A stretch of DNA of 20,368 nucleotides. Source: a bacterium (lineage in GTDB: Bacteria > Vulcanimicrobiota > Xenobia > Xenobiales > Xenobiaceae). Positions within the stretch are counted from its first letter, which is position 1. Each line of letters opens with the position of its first letter. Positions 14,717-20,368 of this stretch are shown here, one piece after another. The translations under genes and the position numbers were made by a program. Where the stretch lies: assembly GCA_022839105.1 (NCBI GenBank), contig JALHDH010000058.1, forward strand, positions 1-20,368. Direction: 5' to 3'. The notes under the pieces are model-generated. The model was not told the DNA's origin. It did no database searches and saw nothing but the letters and a program-made list of their open reading frames with translations.

Positions 14717-15067
14717 TCAATCCATCCGGGAACGGAAGCCGATGGGCTTCTCGGGAAGCCGGGACAGGGCCGGCGTCTGGCGGGTCTCGGCCTGCATGAC
14801 CACCAGGATGTCCCGCCACTGGATCAGGACACGCCAGCCCCGGCCTTCTGGATTCTCCTGGTTGGCCACCTGCTCGGGTTCGAGCCACAACCCCACCTCG
14901 GGCTCCAGGCCGACCAGGCGGCCGGTCAGGGTCCGCGTTCTCTCATCCTGGAACCCGATATTGCAGTCCACGAAGGGGCCGATATCCCGCATCACCAGGG
15001 TGAGCGTCCGTTCCAGGCACGCCTCCAGGTTCAAGCCGCCGGAACTCCAAGCAATGCCTTCTTTCAT
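14717..15067 (-). CDS. Uncharacterised 116-residue protein
   Basis: I do not recognise this protein. It starts at ATG 15067, chosen for its GGAGG seven bases upstream; a longer frame to 15172 would run back to within 35 bases of the ATP-grasp stop. The protein has no signal peptide or membrane segment. It begins MKEGIAWSSGGLNLEACLER and has beta-strand-like stretches (GLWLEPEQV, GWRVLIQWRDILVVMQAE) and two tryptophans close together, suggesting a compact beta-rich fold. It lies 70 bases after the ATP-grasp gene and 72 before the disulfide reductase gene. Its position suggests a shared role with the ATP-grasp enzyme. Confidence 0.6.
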   Translation of the reverse strand: MKEGIAWSSGGLNLEACLERTLTLVMRDIGPFVDCNIGFQDERTRTLTGRLVGLEPEVGLWLEPEQVANQENPEGRGWRVLIQWRDILVVMQAETRQTPALSRLPEKPIGFRSRMD

Positions 15068-15137
15068 GGGAAACCTCCACCCTGGATTGGGAAGGCGCCT
15101 TCTCCAGGATCCCCGTGGCTCCTCCGACGGAGCGGAC

Positions 15138-16055
15138 TCAACCGACCTGGGGGAAATGCGCGCAGGGGGCATTGCGCGCGCCGGAACGGGCCACCTCGAC
15201 GATGAAGCGGCTCATGGCGTCCACGGCCCAGCCGAAGTGGGCCTCCCGCAGCGAGCGGAAGTCGAAGTCGCAGACGTAGTTGGTGATGTCGATGGCGTAG
15301 AGCGTGTCGCCCCGGACCGCGAACTCCATGGCGTTCATGTCGTAGCCGATGGCCTCGTTGAAGAGCACGCTGTATTCCTCGGCCCGGCGCAGGTGCTCGG
15401 GATTCATCCGCGAGCGGTCCTGGACGTACTCGCCCTGGCCCAGGGGACGAGGGACGTACTGGATGGCCCGGGCGGCCTGCCGGCCGATACCCAGACAGCG
15501 GATATAGTCGTCCCAGTCGATGAACTCCTGCAGCGTCATGGTCAGGGTTCCGGAGGCCTCGTAGGCCGCCATGGCCTCCTCGACCGAGGCGATCTTGAAG
15601 ACGTTCTTCCAACCGCCGCCGAAGGCGGGCTTCATGATGCAGGGGAGCCCCACCTCGGCCAGGCGGGCCGGCCAGTCGATGGGCCACATGTTGCGCAGGG
15701 AACCGGCATCGATATCCGCCAGATAGGCCCGATTGGGCAGGACCACGGTCCGGGGAACGGGGATTCCCAGCCGCTGCGCCAGCGAATAGCCGAAGAACTT
15801 GTCGTCCACGTTCATCCAGAAGGGGTTGTTGATCACGTAGGTCCCCTGCATGGACGCCTGCTTGAGGTAGACCTGGTAGTAGGGCACCTCGTGCGAGATC
15901 CGGTCCAGGATCACCCGGTAGGGACAGGGTTCGCCCGCCGAGGTTCCGCCCACGTGGAGGTACTCCGCGTGCAGGCCGGCATCCAGGGCATTCAGGTTGG
16001 CGATCAGGGCATCCGGGAAGCTGTCCTCGCGACCGCGCAAGACACCGACCTTCAT
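15138..16055 (-). CDS. ATP-grasp ligase of unknown substrate (RimK-like)
   Basis: This 305-residue protein appears to belong to the ATP-grasp superfamily, which joins a carboxylate to an amine or thiol through acyl phosphate. It has an N-terminal Rossmann-like part (MKVGVLRGREDSFPDALIANL). The nucleotide-binding loop is CIMKPAFGGGWKNV (139-152, K142), with hinge strand LQEFID (175-180). The metal site region is MEFAVRGDTLYAIDITNY (243-260, candidate ligands E244 and D256; the usual ExN is replaced by D-I-T-N). INNPFWMNVDDKFFGYSLA (75-93) with the following GIPVPRTVVLP is typical of the pre-grasp to grasp link. Substrate unknown; peptide, amino-acid or sugar ligation are all possible. ATG 16055 has GGAGGG upstream, 22 bases after the preceding gene, so co-transcription is very likely. 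Confidence 0.8.
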   Translation of the reverse strand: MKVGVLRGREDSFPDALIANLNALDAGLHAEYLHVGGTSAGEPCPYRVILDRISHEVPYYQVYLKQASMQGTYVINNPFWMNVDDKFFGYSLAQRLGIPVPRTVVLPNRAYLADIDAGSLRNMWPIDWPARLAEVGLPCIMKPAFGGGWKNVFKIASVEEAMAAYEASGTLTMTLQEFIDWDDYIRCLGIGRQAARAIQYVPRPLGQGEYVQDRSRMNPEHLRRAEEYSVLFNEAIGYDMNAMEFAVRGDTLYAIDITNYVCDFDFRSLREAHFGWAVDAMSRFIVEVARSGARNAPCAHFPQVG

Positions 16056-16077
16056 GATCCGGCCCTCCCTGGCACTC

Positions 16078-17004
16078 TCAATCCTGGGTCTTCGAGCGAT
16101 TCAGGCGGCTCAGGGCCCAGGAGCGGACCCCGAAGTCGGGATCGCGCAGGGCCTCCTGGAGGAAGTCCGGCCCTTCGGTGTTCGCCGCCAACTGGTAGGC
16201 CCGTCGGCGGAGCAGGGCTTCCTTGTGGCGCCGGCACAGATCCAGGGCCTGTCGACGCAGGGCGGGCTGAAGTTCCGGACCGCTGCGCTCGAGAAGGTCC
16301 AGCAGGCCCTGAAGAAGGGGCCGGGGGTCCGCCCAACTGGCCGCGTTGGCGACCACGCTGCGCACCACTCCGGCCAGGTCCTCACCCTGGTCCACCAGGC
16401 AGGGCAGGGCGGTCCGGGCCAGGCCCGCGGGCGCCTGGGGGATCGAGTGGGTGAAGCCGGCGGCGATCTCGTCGGCCACGTCCAGGCCCAGGGCCCACTC
16501 GACCAGGGTCCGCCGATCGCCTGGAGTCAACCAGGGACCGCCCACCACCCTCTTGAGGGCAGCGCTGCGAGCCGCCTCGTTGAGGAGGGTGCTGCCCAGG
16601 AGCCGGACCACCAGGCCCAGCCGACCGCTGCGCGAAGCCTCCATCGCCCGCATCAAAGACTCCAGGGCCTCGACCGCCTCCCGCGCATCCAGGGCCTCGG
16701 CGAGAGGTTCTCCAGAGGGGAGGTTGGCGACGAAGTTCAACGCCGTGCTGGCCTCGACGGGCTGGTTGCGGCAGAGCCAGCCCAGGGCCAGCAGGCCCCC
16801 GGGAGTCGGGGCCACCAGTTCGCGCAGGACCTCGCGGCGCAGGCCATCGGGAACCCTGCGATCGGCGCAGAGCTCCCGGGCCAGGGCATCGAGAAGTTCC
16901 GGATCGATCTCGGAGGACTCCTCCGGACTCCCGGTCCGCCCCAGGCGACGCAAAGCCCGGTTGTAGACGGTCTGCAGATGCGGCTGGGTGAGCAGGTCTT
17001 GCAT
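16078..17004 (-). CDS. Uncharacterised helical, HEAT-like repeat protein
   Basis: This 308-residue protein is almost all alpha-helical by composition (leucine, alanine, arginine and glutamate rich). It has helix-turn-helix pairs of about 35-40 residues. The C-terminus ends in a HEAT-like unit, DPDFGVRSWALSRLNRS, the pattern seen in PBS-lyase and HEAT repeats. No catalytic motif, signal peptide or membrane helix is seen. The frame is open upstream, but ATG 17004 has GGAGG eight bases before it and the upstream residues are not protein-like. It is the first gene of the minus-strand run and probably a binding scaffold. Confidence 0.65.
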   Translation of the reverse strand: MQDLLTQPHLQTVYNRALRRLGRTGSPEESSEIDPELLDALARELCADRRVPDGLRREVLRELVAPTPGGLLALGWLCRNQPVEASTALNFVANLPSGEPLAEALDAREAVEALESLMRAMEASRSGRLGLVVRLLGSTLLNEAARSAALKRVVGGPWLTPGDRRTLVEWALGLDVADEIAAGFTHSIPQAPAGLARTALPCLVDQGEDLAGVVRSVVANAASWADPRPLLQGLLDLLERSGPELQPALRRQALDLCRRHKEALLRRRAYQLAANTEGPDFLQEALRDPDFGVRSWALSRLNRSKTQD

Positions 17005-17066
17005 GGATGGTCCTCCGGAGCCCTTCGTGCGGCGGCACGACGAGTTATCCCACGGAGGCGCGAAAT

Positions 17067-17089
17067 CCTGCCCCACCGACCAGGGCAGG
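17067..17089. promoter_or_regulatory. Inverted repeat in the divergent intergenic region
   Basis: CCTGCCC (17067-17073) and GGGCAGG (17083-17089) form a perfect seven-base inverted repeat with a nine-base spacer. It lies within the 151-base gap between the divergent genes starting at 17004 (-) and 17156 (+). The position suits a shared operator, but in GC-rich DNA such repeats arise by chance. No convincing -35/-10 pair was seen in either direction. Confidence 0.25.
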
Positions 17090-17155
17090 GGGCAGGTGTC
17101 CCCGGACGAAGGAAGCCGGCCACATCCGACCTGCTGGTCGCAGCCCGAGGTAGCG

Positions 17156-19288
17156 ATGGCCCTGACCCGCGTCCTGCTCTTCACCCGCAACCAGGCCGAG
17201 GGCCGGGCCATGCTGCCCCTGGCCCGCTTCCTGGCCGATTCGGGACTGGTGGAGGGGATGGCGCTGGTGGCCACCCCCGAGGAATGGGCCCTCCAAGAGA
17301 ACCCCCTGATCCACAGGTTCTATGAGGAGTTCTCGCTCTCCGCGCCCCAGGACTCGGAATCCTGGCTCCTGGAAGCCATCAAGAGGGCCCTGGTGGAGGA
17401 GAAGGCCCGGGTGGCGATCTTCCCCAACGGGATTCCGCCCTTCGACCAGGCCCTGGACTTCTGCTGGATGCTGGAGGGGATCCGCACGCTGGTCTGGCCG
17501 GATCGCCCCCTGGACCGGGTTCCCGAGTGGCTGATCCGCACCCCCCCGGATGCCCTGGGCCTGCTGGAGCCTGAAGAGGCCGAACTGGCCCGTTCGGCCA
17601 CCGAGCACCAGCCCGCCAACCGGCAGACCACGATGCTGGCCGGAGACTGGCAGGTCCTGCAGGATTGGCTGGCCCTCCCCTCGCCCACCTTCCACCGGGT
17701 TCCCCTGGCTCCCCGCCGACCGGTGCGCGAACTGATGTGGGCCCACCTGGAGGAACTGGCCCCCCTGCTCCCCGAGGGAGAATGCCTGGTCCTGGGCCCG
17801 GAGGGCGCCGCCGAGGCCCTGCAGGGGCTGGCTCCCCGCTCCCAGGTGCGCGCCGCTCGGACCCTGGAGGGGCCGGTGGATTGCGTGGTGGATCTCCTGC
17901 ACGCCGCCGCCGAGGAAGACCCCGGGCAGGCCCTGGCCGCGGCCTGGTCGGCCTCGCGGGTCCGCTCGCTGCACCTGCTGCCGGTCAACATGCCCCTGGC
18001 CCGACGAACCCCGACCTTCCGCTACGGGGATTATGACAACGAGTTCGCCCTGGGTCCGGCCACCCACGACCTGCGCATGCTGGCCCGGGCCGTGGCGCCG
18101 CCGGAGCGGATTCGCGCCCGGGTCCTGGGGGCCCGTGGGGGAGGCAGGGCCCTCTGGCAGGACCCCTGGATCCACGCCGAGGCTCCGGACGGGGCGCTGC
18201 CGATGTTCCTGCTGCGCCTGGAGCACGAGGATCTGCCCCCCGAGGACTGGCTGGATCCCTTCCGGATCCCTGCGGACGAGCGGATGCGGGTGGTCTTCGT
18301 CGATTCCCAGAACATCGCCGGCTCGGTGCTCAACCACGCGGTGGCCGTCAACCGGCACACGCCCCACCAGGCCCTGGCCCTGTGCCGGACGCGCCATCCC
18401 TATATCGGCTACCCCCAGGAGGAATCGCGCGCCGTCTTCGCCGACGAGGGCCTCTCGCGCGGCCTTGCCGAAGAGCTCGAGGCCGCGGACTGCTTCGTCT
18501 TCTTCGAGGATGACGACGAAGAGACGCCCCTGGCGGACCTGGATCTGCGCCCCTTCGTCCGGGGCAAGAGGGTGGTGCACCTGTACATCGGCCAAAGGGT
18601 CCACCGCAACGTCGTTCGCCACCAGCGACCCGGGCGCATGGTCCTGACCCCCCTGCCCCACCTGCTCCGGATGTTCCCGCAGGCCCGCTTCTACGCCGGC
18701 TTCCCCCCCACCACGCTGGAGGACGTCGCCTTGAGACCTCCCCGCTCGGAGGAGGACGGGATCGTGCGCATCCTGCAGACCCCCAGCCTGCCGCACCCCA
18801 CGCTCTCGCGCTTCTACTACCACAAGGACACCGAGGCCTATCTCCACGCGGTCCGCGAACTGTGCAGGAGAAAAGGGGGACAAACGGAACTGTGGCAGGT
18901 CGCCGGCTGGCCTCATCAGGACGTGATGCAGGCCCGGCTGGATTGCGACGTGACTTTCAACCAGTTGCGGGGGTACCACGGCCTGTCCGGAGACGAGGCG
19001 ATGTTCCTCGGCCGGCCCGTGGTCCAGGCGTTCGACCAGTTCAATATCAACCGCCACCGGGAATACTGGGGCCTGGACGTGGAGTTCCCCTGGATCTCCA
19101 CCACGCCGGATCTCCTGGCCCAGACCCTGGCCGACCTGGTGACGGATCCGAAGAGGCGCAAGGACCTCGGGGCCCGATGCCGGCAGTTCATGCTGGACTA
19201 CTTCAGCCCCCGGGTGGGCGTGCTGCCTCTTCTCTGGTATTGCCGGCAGGCGCCAGCGGTCGCCGGGGACCGACCCGCCCGAGGGTGA
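17156..19288 (+). CDS. Large GT-B glycosyltransferase-like protein
   Basis: This 710-residue protein is probably cytosolic; no signal or membrane segment is seen. The N-terminus (ALTRVLLFTRNQAEGRAMLPLARFLADSG) looks like a GT-B fold opening. The C-terminal 100 residues carry a donor-site-like motif, GLSGDEAMFLGRPVV (609-623), followed by a helix DLLAQTLADLVTDPKRRKDLG, as in family 4 and related glycosyltransferases. The 600 residues before it are not recognised and are longer than a single GT-B enzyme needs, so two GT-B-like units may be present. ATG 17156 is preceded by GAGG at 17147-17150. It is followed by WbqC and RmlB genes, which supports a role in surface polysaccharide assembly. The enzyme class is inferred. 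Confidence 0.6.
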   Translation: MALTRVLLFTRNQAEGRAMLPLARFLADSGLVEGMALVATPEEWALQENPLIHRFYEEFSLSAPQDSESWLLEAIKRALVEEKARVAIFPNGIPPFDQALDFCWMLEGIRTLVWPDRPLDRVPEWLIRTPPDALGLLEPEEAELARSATEHQPANRQTTMLAGDWQVLQDWLALPSPTFHRVPLAPRRPVRELMWAHLEELAPLLPEGECLVLGPEGAAEALQGLAPRSQVRAARTLEGPVDCVVDLLHAAAEEDPGQALAAAWSASRVRSLHLLPVNMPLARRTPTFRYGDYDNEFALGPATHDLRMLARAVAPPERIRARVLGARGGGRALWQDPWIHAEAPDGALPMFLLRLEHEDLPPEDWLDPFRIPADERMRVVFVDSQNIAGSVLNHAVAVNRHTPHQALALCRTRHPYIGYPQEESRAVFADEGLSRGLAEELEAADCFVFFEDDDEETPLADLDLRPFVRGKRVVHLYIGQRVHRNVVRHQRPGRMVLTPLPHLLRMFPQARFYAGFPPTTLEDVALRPPRSEEDGIVRILQTPSLPHPTLSRFYYHKDTEAYLHAVRELCRRKGGQTELWQVAGWPHQDVMQARLDCDVTFNQLRGYHGLSGDEAMFLGRPVVQAFDQFNINRHREYWGLDVEFPWISTTPDLLAQTLADLVTDPKRRKDLGARCRQFMLDYFSPRVGVLPLLWYCRQAPAVAGDRPARG

Positions 19289-19331
19289 CCGGGATGAATG
19301 CCAGAGTCCGGCAAGACACAGGAGGCAGGGC

Positions 19332-20066
19332 TTGAAACTGGTGGTCCTGCAGCCCTCCTACCTGCCCTGGCTGGGCTTCTTCGACCAGTACGACTGGTCG
19401 GACGTCTTCGTGCTGTACGACGATGTCCAATATGACAAGAACGGCTGGCGCAACCGGAACCGGATCCTGACCGCCAATGGCCCGGCCTGGCTGACCGTCC
19501 CGGTCCGGCTCTCGGGGCGGGATTTCCCCCCGATCCTCGAGGTGGGAATCGACTCCACCAAGGACTGGCGCCGCAAGCATCGGCTCAGCCTGGAGCAGGC
19601 CTATGGCAAGGCCCCCTTCTTCCCGACGGTGTACCCGGCCCTGGCCGCAGTCCTCGAGCAGGACTGGGATCTCCTGATCGACCTGGACCTGGCCATGCTG
19701 CGGGCCCTGGTCGATCTGCTGGGCATGCCCTGGAAGGTCCGGCGCTCTTCAGAGCTGGGAGTCCCCGGCCAGAAGACCGCCCGACTGATCGGGCTCTGCG
19801 AGAAGCTGGGCGCCACGGAGTACCTCACCGGAGACGCGGCCCGCTCCTACCTTGAAGAATCTGCCTTCCAGGACCTGGGGGTGAAGGTCCACTGGCACGG
19901 CTATATCCACCCTGAGTACCGACAACGCGGCCCGGACTTCGTCCCCTTCATGTCGGTTGTCGACCTGCTCTTCCACCACGGCCCCGAAAGCCGGGCCATC
20001 CTCCGGCGCACCCACACCGGAGCATCGCAGGAGCCTGAAGCGCTCCACACTTCGGAGGTTCAATAG
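19332..20066 (+). CDS. WbqC-like family protein
   Basis: This 244-residue protein opens with LVVLQPSYLPWLGFFDQYDWSD (QPxYxPWxGFF signature), then YDDVQYDKNGWRNRNRI, and near the end YIHPEYRQ and FVPFMSVVDLLFHHG. These are the conserved blocks of the WbqC family, found in O-antigen and other surface polysaccharide clusters; the biochemical role is not established. The start is TTG 19332, supported by GGAGG at 19321-19325 and by the family's N-terminal motif following at once. It is 43 bases after the glycosyltransferase-like gene and two bases before the next ATG, so the three form an operon. Confidence 0.88.
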   Translation: MKLVVLQPSYLPWLGFFDQYDWSDVFVLYDDVQYDKNGWRNRNRILTANGPAWLTVPVRLSGRDFPPILEVGIDSTKDWRRKHRLSLEQAYGKAPFFPTVYPALAAVLEQDWDLLIDLDLAMLRALVDLLGMPWKVRRSSELGVPGQKTARLIGLCEKLGATEYLTGDAARSYLEESAFQDLGVKVHWHGYIHPEYRQRGPDFVPFMSVVDLLFHHGPESRAILRRTHTGASQEPEALHTSEVQ

Positions 20067-20068
20067 AG

Positions 20069-20368
20069 ATGTCCAAGACGATCCTGGTCACCGGCGGCGC
20101 CGGCTTCATCGGCAGCAACTTCGTGCGCTACGTCCTCGAGAAGTACCCCGACTACAAGATCGTGGTCCTGGACATGCTGACCTACGCGGGCAACATGGAG
20201 AACCTGCCTCAGCAGCACATGAACCCGGGCAACAACGGCCACGGCCGCCTGAGCTTCTGGTACGGCAATGTCCGCAACGGCGAACTGGTCGACACCCTGG
20301 TCAGCCAGTGCGACACCGTGGTGCACTTTGCCGCCGAGAGCCACGTGACCCGATCCATCTACGACAAC
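20069..20368 (+). CDS. rfbB: dTDP-glucose 4,6-dehydratase-like (RmlB), N-terminal part
   Basis: The first 100 codons are present and the gene continues past the window end. ILVTGGAGFIGSNFVRYVL is the NAD-binding GxxGxxG motif of extended short-chain dehydrogenases. VVLDMLTYAGNMENL is the strand and TYAGN loop typical of RmlB. HFAAESHVTRSIYDN is the substrate-loop block, in which RmlB normally has AAESHVDRS; here threonine replaces aspartate. The enzyme would make dTDP-4-keto-6-deoxyglucose for 6-deoxysugars, but the catalytic YxxxK is not in view, so a related nucleotide-sugar dehydratase is possible. ATG 20069 has CGGAGG at 20053-20058. Confidence 0.8.
   Translation, partial: MSKTILVTGGAGFIGSNFVRYVLEKYPDYKIVVLDMLTYAGNMENLPQQHMNPGNNGHGRLSFWYGNVRNGELVDTLVSQCDTVVHFAAESHVTRSIYDN

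Noticed and set aside
17045..19057. 670-codon open frame on the minus strand
   Set aside because: Antisense to the glycosyltransferase-like gene, with shadow-like composition and no ribosome binding site.

Overview
The window is chromosomal DNA from a high-GC, Gram-negative-like bacterium. Most genes sit in sequence that looks about 65-77% GC; one line I counted at 5881-5940 gave 46/60. The envelope evidence is an O-antigen-type sugar cluster at the right end (glycosyltransferase-like protein, WbqC, RmlB). The set also includes FetAB metal export, a glutathione-reductase-type enzyme and an LC-FACS-type acyl-CoA ligase. I cannot place it to phylum by eye. I saw no tRNA, rRNA, CRISPR array or transposase.

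Layout. Positions 1-2661 hold the tail of a DUF6036-like protein, a small four-helix membrane protein of the holin 4_2/YvlD type, and a convergent YtcJ-like amidohydrolase. Positions 2765-4960 are a compositionally foreign insert (29/60 GC on one counted line) with a complete type II restriction-modification system: a PD-(D/E)XK endonuclease-like gene (+) and a convergent beta-class methyltransferase (-) whose own N-terminus is an XRE helix-turn-helix. Positions 4995-9200 hold the acyl-CoA ligase and, on the minus strand, fetA-fetB followed by a secreted protein. Positions 9334-10673 hold a SagB-type nitroreductase and a HAD-IB phosphatase on the plus strand.

Positions 17004-10681 are a seven-gene minus-strand run with short gaps: HEAT-like protein, ATP-grasp ligase, 116-residue unknown, disulfide reductase, NYN-domain protein, SEC-C protein, DoxX. 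From 17156 rightwards a plus-strand run begins: a 710-residue glycosyltransferase-like protein, WbqC, and the first 100 codons of an RmlB-type dehydratase that leaves the window.

The strongest regulatory reading is at the methyltransferase. A perfect inverted repeat, GTTGAC-N6-GTCAAC, covers the -35 of a good promoter, and the predicted transcription start falls on a GTG that begins the HTH domain. This predicts a leaderless, self-repressed methyltransferase. The endonuclease gene has its own strong promoter with the same -10 hexamer. Other points of interest are a secreted protein that may be a peptidase relic lacking HExxH, an uncharacterised ATP-grasp/HEAT/small-protein/disulfide-reductase run, and hairpins lying across convergent stop codons.
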